Shown piece after piece: positions 23,714 to 33,200 of a DNA stretch of 64,000 bases (position 1 is its first letter; every line of letters begins with the position of its first letter). The stretch is from Talaromyces rugulosus (Eukaryota > Ascomycota > Eurotiomycetes > Eurotiales > Trichocomaceae), in the NCBI RefSeq assembly GCF_013368755.1, contig NC_049566.1:248001-312000 (forward strand), given 5' to 3'. Made by a program: the position numbers and the translations under genes. The notes beneath the pieces were generated by a model. The model did no database searches and was not told the DNA's origin. It saw nothing but the letters and a program-made list of their open reading frames with translations.

Positions 23714-24667
23714 TTTTTTCAAATAAATAAGACTGGCGAATAATATAAACTATAAATAGTTCAAATTTTATTAAATCAAAGAAGGTATCAATCGATTTCT
23801 GGGTAAAAATGTGTGCCAAAGATTACCGTTGATTATGCCAATGACATGTTTATATAATTTCTCGGACCGGAAAATGAAAACTAAACATTTGAAGCGAAAC
23901 CATTTAAAATTGCCTTGAACGGAGTATTAGTCAGGCTGAGTCTAAAAATTATATATTACTTGTGTATATATCCCTACATTATGGACCAAACTAGTATCAA
24001 CACGACTTCAAACGAGTGCCCACTGTGTATTTGCGGAATTGCATAACTCCGTGGTCGGATGTGTACTTCGATCCATCACGCTTGCTGGATGTTCCTGCCT
24101 AATTAGCAACAAAAATATTAGACAATAATTTTCTTCAGTAAATATAATCTAAGTGTTCTATTCAGATTTATTCTATCACAAATTCGGCAAATGTACACCC
24201 GGCCTTTACTTGACCTGGAGACTCAGTGTGCACACACTAGTTAACGTCAGACTTAGACGTAAACATGAAATATAGGTATATTATTATTTTAGCATGAATA
24301 AAACCAAATATTTTGATCATTCACATCTGCATCTCTAAATAGAAAAAAGAAGAAATTCATGGATGGTCTATACGTGTACCCGTGTAGCTAGATAGAGCAT
24401 GTATATTTGGTAAAGAATGGTTCTACCACGTCTCACCTTTTAAGTATGTGTATGCGATAATTACATCGTTTGACTCTCATCCATATATCTGTGCATTGAA
24501 AAATATCGAAATACAACCGAAATGAAAAAAAAAAAAAAAAACCTGAGACAAAGAAACACTGAAGGATATACTTGATGTTGTACTTGAACATATAACCCCC
24601 CCCCTTGGTATATCTAGTTAGAGTTTTTATGTTACACCGTGATTGAAGCGTTTTGCTTCAATTATTT
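23714..24667. other. AT-rich intergenic region
   Basis: Contains an A17 run (24525-24541), a C9 run (24596-24604) and the possible small-gene fragment annotated at 23997-24236. Otherwise no coding signal. Confidence 0.5.
23997..24236 (-). pseudogene. Possible fragment of a small secreted protein gene
   Basis: Two exon-like pieces on the minus strand, 24236-24180 and 24098-23997, can be joined in phase by a GT-AG interval at 24099-24179. Together they read 52 residues, with PGQVKAGCTFAEF, QFRKYTVGTRLKSC and three cysteines, and a stop at 23997-23999. The second piece has non-random composition for such AT-rich surroundings. No start codon or signal peptide exon could be found upstream, where the sequence is very AT-rich. 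It may be a remnant, an exon of a gene whose first exon I cannot see, or chance. Confidence 0.3.
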
Positions 24668-27055
24668 TCACTTCCCAGGAGTCACAGCTTCATCCATCAC
24701 TGCATCTCTAGTGACATCTGGTAGCTGGATATTGTGATCTGGATAGGCGCGCAAAGCCTCCGCTCTAGCCAAGTTTCGTGGTGCCCTTCTACCAGTGAAG
24801 AGTTCAAAGTCAATTGCTGTACGTGCAGCTATATTTTCCAATCCATCTACAGCAACCCAGCCTCTCATAGCGTGCTCTCGTATTTGATTTAGAAGGGGTG
24901 TTACAACTGGTCGATAACTGAGTTCAAGAACGACACCACCAGTTGAGCTTTTCATCCATTGCAGAGGAAGAATGAAGCTTGTATTTGTGCATCCGAGGCC
25001 AGTTGCTGGCACGCACGAAACTACCACGGTAGGCTGTGCCAGGTCGTTATCCCAATCTGTTTGAAGAGAGTCGAGAATTCGAATATTTAACTGCAAATTA
25101 TCTCCACTTGTGTCTTGTGACATTTCCAGCTTATGGAACCGATTGGCAAGTGTATGGGCATTAGATAACGTGCGGTTGTAGATTACAACATTTCTAATAC
25201 CCATTTGCAACAGCGCATACAACGCGGCATGAGCCATTCCACCAGCGCCAATGACCAAGGCGGCAGTGTTTCTGGTAATCGCATTTGCTGGGGAAAGATT
25301 GCGTCTGATACATTCGCTGATACTCAACCAATCTGTATTCTCGCCATACAATCCAACGACTTTGTTGGGTGTGTTGCGCTGTCTCCAGAAGTCTGGCGGA
25401 GGAGTAGTGACGCCTTTAAATGACTGGCCGCGAATGGGGATGATAGTATTAACAGCACCAATATTCTTTGCATGTTCACTGAACGAGGATATAAACGGTA
25501 AAGTGCACATTTTATATCCCGGGTTCAATATACTCGCGCCACCTAGAAGTTCATCATTCGGTAGGTCACGCAAGCTATCAATGGACTGTGAATGGGCGTT
25601 GTGTGGAAGGCCAAAAAACCTATATGCTGCCCGGTGCAAATGAGGAACACGGCAAGTAGACATGTCTCGGCCAAGGAGGTAGAAATTTCTCCGCTCATAA
25701 ATAAATGAGGAGTACAGTGCATTTTGTATCGACTGTATTGATAGTTCACTATCAGAGTATTTCGAGTCAGGCGTTGCTACTGGTGTCAGTATTTCATTCT
25801 CGCATCGCGACCACCGTCCCAATGGCCCTGTATTATATGCTATAAGTGGTTGGTGTGGCCCGGATCGACCAGCCACAACTTTGAAAGCTATAACAGCGGA
25901 GTTATCTTCAATAGAATTTGCAACTTGCGTGAGACGTATCCCATCAAGACCAGGGATAGTGGTGGCTTGCTCTAATATCTCCCAGCGGTTTTTAGCCGAC
26001 CAGCCATCAGACCCAGGCTCATAGTCATGATAAGTTCCTATGATTCTTGGAGAGTGTCGACATGGCAGTAAGCTTGATATTTTGTTAGGGCCAAGTTTCA
26101 AGTCCAGAGTCATATAATCAACACCAATTCTGGGACCATGGCGTAACAAGTCGACATATAGGTGTTCATATTGAGAAAAAGATGAAGGAGAATGAAGGTG
26201 ATAAATAACGGGCCCGTCAAAAAAGCGAGTTAAAATAGCATAAGCCACGCCGATTCTATTTGTGATATCCAATATTGGAAGGCCATGGACCTCAGCGAGA
26301 TCAACTTCGAGTTGGCAAGCGTCAGCGCCGCAGTCAAGCGATCGTATATCAAAATCAGGACTGCTGATTTGTGATAAGGGTAAGTTGAGGAGGTACGTCC
26401 GCGGAGATCTTGATGAGAGAATTGCTAATCCGTCTGTTTTGCGCGCAAGCTGAGGTGATGGTTGCAGAATGTTTTTCAAAAACCGGACAAAACTCTCTTC
26501 CATTCGTTTCAGTCGCAACGGACGAGGGGATCTAGCCATACTAGAATCGTAATTTATCGCCGACGAGCTAGACAAATCGTTTTCATCCAGGTTAAAGAAT
26601 TCATAATGCGACGAGGCTCGGTAGATGCGATTTTCAAGCTCCACCACTTGCCTGATCCTGGCCAAATCAGGGACTTTTAGATACTGCTGTATCCCCCTTG
26701 CGCTACGAGCCACGAAGACTATGGAATGCTTTTGAGCATATTCTTCTAGCACAGCATAGGCAAGTTTCCCAACGCATCCTGATGGCCAGACAATTACTGC
26801 ATTTTCGGCGTTTTGTTCAAATACCCGGCGGATGATTGCCAAATCTGTTGAAGTACATTCAGAATTCTCATTCTGCCGAACATATACAGCAAGTGAAACA
26901 CCGTATCTGCGACGGAATATTTCCTCGATATCGACAGGCTTCAGGCCCAAAGAGCTCGATGCGATGGTTGCCAGGCTCGACTTCCCAGCGCCATGGGGGC
27001 CGATGAGCACGATGGAAGAGCCACTCGCAAATCTATCCCGGGATTTCAGCGCCAT
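24668..27055 (-). CDS. Quinate-repressor-like protein (QutR/QA-1S family)
   Basis: Single exon, 795 residues; A. nidulans QutR is longer at its N-terminus. The order of domains matches the three C-terminal domains of the AROM protein: a shikimate-kinase-like P-loop domain (IGPHGAGKSS, residues 18-27), a type I dehydroquinase-like domain with IIGTYHDYEPG, and a shikimate-dehydrogenase-like domain with IGAVNTIIPI and a dinucleotide-binding VIGAGGMAHAAL. QutR proteins bind the activator QutA and repress quinate catabolism; they are thought not to be catalytic. Here the position expected for the dehydroquinase Schiff-base Lys seems to be Arg (DGIRLTQVA), which fits a sensor rather than an enzyme. 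It is divergent from a QutA-like activator across 257 bases. The start is the first ATG (27055) before the P-loop; upstream frame has no ATG. Confidence 0.82.
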   Translation of the reverse strand: MALKSRDRFASGSSIVLIGPHGAGKSSLATIASSSLGLKPVDIEEIFRRRYGVSLAVYVRQNENSECTSTDLAIIRRVFEQNAENAVIVWPSGCVGKLAYAVLEEYAQKHSIVFVARSARGIQQYLKVPDLARIRQVVELENRIYRASSHYEFFNLDENDLSSSSAINYDSSMARSPRPLRLKRMEESFVRFLKNILQPSPQLARKTDGLAILSSRSPRTYLLNLPLSQISSPDFDIRSLDCGADACQLEVDLAEVHGLPILDITNRIGVAYAILTRFFDGPVIYHLHSPSSFSQYEHLYVDLLRHGPRIGVDYMTLDLKLGPNKISSLLPCRHSPRIIGTYHDYEPGSDGWSAKNRWEILEQATTIPGLDGIRLTQVANSIEDNSAVIAFKVVAGRSGPHQPLIAYNTGPLGRWSRCENEILTPVATPDSKYSDSELSIQSIQNALYSSFIYERRNFYLLGRDMSTCRVPHLHRAAYRFFGLPHNAHSQSIDSLRDLPNDELLGGASILNPGYKMCTLPFISSFSEHAKNIGAVNTIIPIRGQSFKGVTTPPPDFWRQRNTPNKVVGLYGENTDWLSISECIRRNLSPANAITRNTAALVIGAGGMAHAALYALLQMGIRNVVIYNRTLSNAHTLANRFHKLEMSQDTSGDNLQLNIRILDSLQTDWDNDLAQPTVVVSCVPATGLGCTNTSFILPLQWMKSSTGGVVLELSYRPVVTPLLNQIREHAMRGWVAVDGLENIAARTAIDFELFTGRRAPRNLARAEALRAYPDHNIQLPDVTRDAVMDEAVTPGK

Positions 27056-27312
27056 ACGTGGTGTCTTAGGAACATAGAGACAGCATTTGCTTGCTTCATA
27101 CCACCAATGTCTGCGGTAGAGATATTTCAACGGCGCTGTATGCTAAGACAGTTGGAGTCGCCGCCAGGACGCTTAGTGAGCAGCGAGCGTGGGGGAGCCG
27201 GAGTTGCACAACTCCGGAGGCTCCACCAAAGACTGCGACTTCTAGGAGCAGTTCAATTGATTCATTATCGTCATCGATCAGTACTCGCATTGCGATTGCT
27301 ATTATTGTAATA
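27056..27312. promoter_or_regulatory. Shared divergent promoter of the quinate-type regulator pair
   Basis: 257 bases separate the two start codons. The interval is open in the plus frame of the activator but lacks an ATG there. Both promoters must lie here or overlap the genes, so joint regulation is likely (inference). Confidence 0.5.
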
Positions 27313-29277
27313 ATGGCATCACTTCAGCCACCCCGGGCCGCTCGTCGTGGAAGGGAGAAAAACACTCGATTGCTAAGAGAAGTGACAAAGAGACAACGCG
27401 CAAGCACATCCGATGCGACAAATACAATACCTGTCAACGCAAAGTTGCCGACAAGGAGAATATCACGAGCATGCGACTTGTGTCGCTTGAAAAAGCTGCG
27501 ATGTGACGGAATACGTCCAACTTGTCGTGCATGTAGCCTGGGTGGGCATGACTGCACTTATGGGACCGGGACGAAGAAGCGTGGTCTTCCAACAGGCTAC
27601 GTTCGTATTCTGGAAGCTTTATGGGGCCTGGTATTTGAAGTCATCCCCGGAAGCATGCAGACTGCTCTAAAACTGCTGCAAGATGCACATGTCGTTTGGG
27701 ACGAAGACGAGAAAGTGACTCTTTCCAGCCGTCATGTTTCTTCCGCCGATGGGCTGCGACACTCGTGGGCAAGAAGCTCCGTTCGACAGGAAATAGACGA
27801 GATAGTCATGGGAATAGAGAGAGGAGAAAAGCCTTCGCCGCACGGTGGAATTGAAGACAACGATCCGGAGCCTCCTAATTTTGGTAGCTGGACGGGCAAC
27901 GACTTATTAGGTGCTGACCTGGTCCAACCTCCACAGCCCGGTGAACTAGTGACGGAACATCCAGATATACATGGACATGCATTGAGGGGTGCTGAGAATG
28001 TCACTGACGAGCCTTCTATGCACCTAATGGTACACCCCCATGGCACATTCCAGCCCCGGCCATCCATCCCAATCGAGGCTTGGTCGTTGCTTGATACGCA
28101 TAGTCGGTACACGAACTCATGGCTTCCAATCGTTCCCAAGACCGAGGTTGTCAGAATAATAAGCTTATATCAGGACGATTCGGCTTGTACGCTACCAGAG
28201 ATGGCGCTGATGTGGGCAGTGTTGGCCTTGTCATCAAGTGCTCATTATAATGCCACAAGCCCTGGCGAGCTACACGTGTCACGCTCCTATTATAACCACG
28301 CGCTGAGCCTGGTGTCATTTGATACCGCTACCGAATATGCAAATTTTGTACCTGCACTGGTGCTTCTGGCAATGCTAGATATGTCTGAGAATAAATGGGA
28401 GACAGCTTCCATGCTAGCTGGCAATGCCGTCCGAGCCGGTCTCATGACAAGACAAGAAGACACGCCTCGTCGGCCTGCCAGGCACTGTCTATTCATTCTG
28501 AGTGCTTTTGTTATGGACACACTGGCTGCTGCTCGCATGAATTTTGTGCCACATCTACGTAGTAAAGATGTTCGTCCGCTGTTGGAGTTTAACACACAGG
28601 GGCCAGAAGAATGGGAACAGTGCCCAGGAGAACAGCGACCTTTACGAAGTCTGACTATTTTCAAGGAATACGTTAAACTTCTGATGATTTTAAATGACTG
28701 CATATACGAATCGCAACTATCATCCAGTGGATTTACCCCAGTTTCTTCGGATCTTGAAACATGGCTTTTTGGCCTTCCGAAACATTGCAATTTTAATTCT
28801 ACTACTGGTTCTCTTAGCACTGAACAGCAAATCTCAATCTTGTCTCCGCCTGTCGCAAACTTGGGGATTATGTTTGACGTTGTTCTCTCTTTTTTACAAG
28901 CAAGTGCTAGATTCAACTTTGATTCTAGCAACGCCAGAACAAATCTACAAGACAATCCATCTAGACTGAAGCAAGCATATCTTCGGTCATTTGAACCTTG
29001 TCCATGGATAGGCATATTGGACCTTCACAGCCATGCCTCTTCAATAAGACCAACCATAGGGTCAACTTACTCATCGGGGGACCAGAGGATAGGTGCCACG
29101 CGAAATAGCACGATCATACCGACTAGCACTGTTGGTTCTCAACCGATATTTGGAGAGCTAGATAACCCGAAAACGATCGAAGATCTAATTGACGAGCTTT
29201 CTACTACGCAAGGGATGGCGGAATTTAATAGCGGGTCAAATCAATTCATGTATGATCTTGGATTCTATGATACATAG
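27313..29277 (+). CDS. Zn2Cys6 activator, QutA/QA-1F-like
   Basis: Nuclear transcription factor of 654 residues in one exon. The zinc cluster uses Cys54, 57, 64, 71, 74 and 81 (ACDLCRLKKLRCDG...RACSLGGHDC). It is followed directly by a KKRGLPTGYVRILEALWGLV linker-dimerisation segment, which is characteristic of QutA/QA-1F quinate activators. The middle region has the fungal TF homology domain (YTNSWLPIVPKTEV, ALMWAVLALSSSAHY). The divergent QutR-like neighbour strongly supports the assignment. No quinate dehydrogenase, dehydroquinase, dehydroshikimate dehydratase or permease gene is in the window, so the target may be a remote qut cluster or another aromatic pathway. The ATG at 27313 is the first in frame. 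Confidence 0.82.
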   Translation: MASLQPPRAARRGREKNTRLLREVTKRQRASTSDATNTIPVNAKLPTRRISRACDLCRLKKLRCDGIRPTCRACSLGGHDCTYGTGTKKRGLPTGYVRILEALWGLVFEVIPGSMQTALKLLQDAHVVWDEDEKVTLSSRHVSSADGLRHSWARSSVRQEIDEIVMGIERGEKPSPHGGIEDNDPEPPNFGSWTGNDLLGADLVQPPQPGELVTEHPDIHGHALRGAENVTDEPSMHLMVHPHGTFQPRPSIPIEAWSLLDTHSRYTNSWLPIVPKTEVVRIISLYQDDSACTLPEMALMWAVLALSSSAHYNATSPGELHVSRSYYNHALSLVSFDTATEYANFVPALVLLAMLDMSENKWETASMLAGNAVRAGLMTRQEDTPRRPARHCLFILSAFVMDTLAAARMNFVPHLRSKDVRPLLEFNTQGPEEWEQCPGEQRPLRSLTIFKEYVKLLMILNDCIYESQLSSSGFTPVSSDLETWLFGLPKHCNFNSTTGSLSTEQQISILSPPVANLGIMFDVVLSFLQASARFNFDSSNARTNLQDNPSRLKQAYLRSFEPCPWIGILDLHSHASSIRPTIGSTYSSGDQRIGATRNSTIIPTSTVGSQPIFGELDNPKTIEDLIDELSTTQGMAEFNSGSNQFMYDLGFYDT

Positions 29278-29441
29278 TAGCCAGCCTTTCGCGTCCACCT
29301 CGAAGGCGCCTTCATGTTGACGATAAATGCGCAATGTACTTATTCGACCGAGGCGAATTTATTTAAGTGAATCGATGAAAACTCTTTCTGTGCGTGAGAC
29401 GAATGCGGCGCGGCCATGATCACATTGCTTCTACACGTATA

Positions 29442-29789
29442 CTAACACCCGTGGCTGCCCTCGGTTGCGGGCTCGTGGCAACCACTAGAACATAGTTTGG
29501 CATGTCCAACCTGGCCAGGGTTCATGCAGTGAAGAAGAACGTTGTTGAGATCCTCATTTTCATAGCCTGATCCCTCAAGCGCCGTTTTCACGTCATCTTC
29601 CGTGAAGCCTATTGGTTGTTCAAGTCAGGACATACAAGCAATAAAACAATCATGAGCATCCCAGGTTGTCGTACCTTTTGATTCAATAAGAGCTTCTGCG
29701 CAATAATCAAAGCTGGGTGTGCAGGTTTTGTCGGCAAGCCCGCTGTAAGTGAGGGCAAGCAGAGTGAAAGCGACGAATGAGGACCGCAT
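29442..29789 (-). CDS. Small secreted cysteine-rich protein (93 aa)
   Basis: Two exons, 29789-29675 and 29608-29442, with a GT-AG intron (29609-29674, ending CCAATAG) in phase 1. The product starts with a clean signal peptide (MRSSFVAFTLLALTYSGLA). The mature part of about 74 residues has six cysteines (about 23, 30, 66, 78, 82 and 93), an even number that suits three disulfides. The last residue is Cys. Motifs: CTPSFDYCAEALIESKG, LHCMNPGQVGHAKLC, SSGCHEPATEGSHGC. No known family recognised. The size, signal peptide and Cys content are those of effector-like or antimicrobial-type secreted proteins, but the role is unknown. It is convergent with the QutA-like gene, 164 bases away. Confidence 0.72.
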
Positions 29790-30102
29790 TGTGCGTCACG
29801 AGTACAATGAATATGTTTATGAAAAAGAGCAGAAGACTAGTTAGCAATTTTGAATATTTCTACGAATGCAAGTTATAAGTATGAGGCGAGTTACGCATTC
29901 CCTATGTTTTGCCTTAGTACACGCGTTGCATTCCTATGTTACATTCCTCAAACACTTGAACCGCGTTATCAAACCACCAGGCGTCCAGCTTCCACCATTT
30001 TGGGGAAACATTTACGCACCCATGAGGAAAAAGGGTACGCCTCACATGAATCCAGACAGCCAATTTCACAGATATAATCGGGCCTTTTGATACTAAACCG
30101 TT
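29790..30102. other. Intergenic 0.3 kb
   Basis: Upstream of the small secreted protein and downstream of the phospholipase D-like gene. Nothing recognised beyond short chance open frames. Confidence 0.5.
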
Positions 30103-32324
30103 CTAGAAGCCACCAACACCACGAACGCGTTGTACCGCCCCAATAAACCCCTTGACCCAACTAAAGTGACCAGGATCAGGGCCAATCGAGCCCTCCGGCA
30201 TGGAATTTGTCTCCGGATGGTGCCAACACCCATCTGTTGTACTTACTAGACCGTATTTGCTGGTGTTTTGGTTCTGTTCGATGGCAGCGCGCCATGCCTT
30301 GCAAATAATAGGAGAGTCAATTAGCACATTGACTTCCGTGGAGTGATAGTACGACTGGGTATCTAAATTTCCATTTCCTAGTGATTTTTTGTTAATAAAA
30401 CCATTAGCCTATTAGGAGAATTTCCGTGTGACAACTTACCATGAATAGCAATTGCTTCATCGACAATCATCAACTTGACATGGCTACTGCGATGTTTCCA
30501 CTTATTGTGGATCGGTATCTTTTGATCCTTTGCAACGTAGTTGTAGATTTTCAATTTTGATTTCTGCTCGTCCGTTTCAAGGGCCGAGTATAGTCTATGT
30601 GCCACCATTTCGTTTGTGCCATTCTGGCCAGGTAACAGTTCTCCGCCATCATTGTACCCTAGCGTCAAATTTGCAGTAACCACAATGCCACGACGCACTG
30701 CCACCAAAAGAGCGTCCAAAATAGGCCCGGCATTCATATTTGGCGTTTGGATGAAGATAGAGCTCTCGGCGTTGTTGATGGCAGCAAGCCAGGCCGCATT
30801 TTGTGGAACTGGATAGTCGGAATTTCGAGGCACTGAAGCAGCATATCAGCATTTTGAAACATAATCTTGAATGTAAACCAAAACCTACTACCGTTGGGTT
30901 CGCGACAAACCAGTGCCATTGGGACTGGGTCATGTTGGGGAGGTAGGATGTATGGCACCATGAGATCTCCTTCTTCGGTTATGTCAGGACCATCACTTGT
31001 TGGAAATTTCTCTCTATCTATGACATCATCTGAGAGTGTTCTTTTGTCTATTCAAGTTAGAAAAAGAAGAATAATAATATCAGTCCACAGCAATAAAAGG
31101 CTCGTACCTAGATGACGAGCAGTAGCTTCCAGTCTTGTCTCGCCAGCGCGTGCGTTCAACTGACTGTTGACCCGTCTCGTTTCCGCGTAGATATTAGGAT
31201 CATAGTGTGGATCTTTGCTAGTGCATTCAGGTAGGATATCTTGTTCAGGGCGGAGAGTCGAGAAATGGCCGGATTCCATATTCCTTGACGAGGATGTAGC
31301 CTTCTCAAGCGTAGAAGAAATCTTTGTGATAGGATTTTGAATACACGGAAATGGTGGGGTCAGGTGTTTATGCCACGAGATAAGCAGCATGTCGTACAGC
31401 GCATCCACGATAGGTCCTTCAAGATGACTCATCATCTCGAGATTGTCGTTATCCTGCACGTTGTTGCTTTGAAGCAAACCAATCTTCCTATCGATAACGC
31501 AAACCTTTGCATGAAATGTACCGAGAACTGGGCGATGATAGTTCATGACTTCCATATCTAAGTTCGGTATCTCTTCCGGTGCAGGTAGCTTGACTTTGGG
31601 TCCAGTCCATTCGCTGGGTGGCACATGCTGGTGGTTCTCGCATAGCTACTTCGATGTCAGCATATTCCTTTTTATTCCAAAGTCGGCGTATTATGAGATT
31701 CACCTGTTTCATGCTACCGCGATCGTATATAATCTTCACCACTACTTTGTCCCCACGTTCTCCAGCACGTTTTGACAATTCGTGGAGCGCATTGGTAATT
31801 ATCAACGATGCGTCAGAATATATCCAAAAGTTCGTTGCTAAGAATACTTCTTTTTGCGCTCGAACAATACAGTTAGCAGTATGCCGATTGATATCCTGTA
31901 AAGTGGAGATTATGGTTAAGGGGACCACCCCATGGCTACCCATCAATGAGGGGGAAGCTAGTCCGGCCAAAGGACTATGCTCAAGTGATATCAAAGCGTC
32001 GCGGTAGCACTTTTGGATTATAAAACATTGAGTTAACCGTAATTGATTTTATCAAAAGACACAAATGTAGGTATTACCCACCTTCAAGAATAGATCGCTG
32101 GGGTGTTGGTCACCCCATTTTCCACACTCCAAAACTCTCTGGAGGTCTGCAATAGGGCCTGATTGTTCGGAGGGTAACTGGGGCTTATCTCCAACTCCCT
32201 CATGTCTAAGATGACTGTACAGCGTGTGTGCAATCTCCCCGGGCGACTCTTTAGGATTCTTCGCCAATTCTGAGGTCACACTCTTATTACTTTGAGCTAA
32301 TTCGTAAAGTTGGTCAAATGTCAT
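30103..32324 (-). CDS. Phospholipase D-like protein with two HKD motifs
   Basis: Six exons on the minus strand: 32324-32082, 32009-31704, 31645-31108, 31047-30892, 30832-30440 and 30377-30103 (636 residues). All five introns are 58-72 bp and phase-consistent. Both catalytic motifs of the PLD superfamily are intact: HAKVCVIDRKIGLLQSNN in the first half and HVKLMIVDEAIAIHGNGN in the second, the latter completed only by the last splice. It likely hydrolyses or transfers phosphatidyl groups; no PX/PH domain is present, unlike classical PLD1. The N-terminal helical region (LYELAQSNKS, RVLECGKWGDQHPSDLFLK) and the C-terminus (GHFSWVKGFIGAVQRVRG) match my memory of a fungal PLD subfamily of this size. 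The start is the first ATG in the first exon. Confidence 0.85.
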
Positions 32325-33200
32325 CTTCAAGTGAGGCAAGTCGCTGGACCGAATGAAACATAAGAAACGGAAAAAACGAGAAGAATAAAAGAGAGGAAGA
32401 AGCAAAACATGAAATACTTACTAGATCAACCACAATCAAGCTTTTGCGGGGCAGGTACTTTGACGTCATGAGGGCCCACTCCACATATTGTTCCAGAATA
32501 TCGGAAGCACGTCTTTGATGTAGGATGGAAACCGGTTTCTATTTTTTTTGTTTATTTGGACAGTCTTATTTGTAGAGCGTCCCCGAGACAGGAAGGAAAT
32601 TGGTATGTCCTATAGGGTGGGTATATATGGATTATGTGATATCGGTGTTTTATAATACAAAACTGCCATTCATTTTCTTCGACATATGACATTTATTAAT
32701 ACATAAATGACTTATCCGTGTCTGTAACCGTTGCGTCAGTATTAATCTATAGTATTATCAATTGATCTCAATGGCTTGCGCCTCATGGAGGTAACAGGGT
32801 GGTCATGTGAAATTGGATTAACACTCTTTCAACCACGCTACTATTATTGACACAAGGTGGCTAACTCATGTGGCCAGTCTAAAATACTCAATCAGGTTTC
32901 CAGAACAATAATGGTAGTAATAATAATACCACTTAGCTAGAATGCTCGTTGCTGCCGTGTGATGCAGATAATTTCAGTACAGGCGTCATAAACTAATCAT
33001 ACAGCCAATCATGAGCATTAATACCGCTATGTAATCGTTCCGGAATTACGAGGAAAACAGCGGCTATCATTGGCTACATGTGACAGCCATCCAATGAAAC
33101 ACAATTGCGCGCCCCCACTCACCGCTCTTCTCTTTTCAGACTTGTTTTCCTTCCAAGTGAAAGACAATAATGATGACGACGGCCTTTTCATTTAGACAGC
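32325..33200. other. Divergent promoter region
   Basis: Between the phospholipase D-like gene and the plus-strand regulator. AT-rich, no coding signal; the last 100 bases before 33201 are pyrimidine-rich. Confidence 0.55.

Noticed and set aside
24524..24604. A17 and C9 runs as possible retroposon tail
   Set aside because: No coding remnant or target-site duplication found beside them; simple homopolymers are the plainer explanation.
28290..29015. Minus-strand open frame of 241 codons
   Set aside because: Antisense to the QutA-like coding sequence; no domain recognised.
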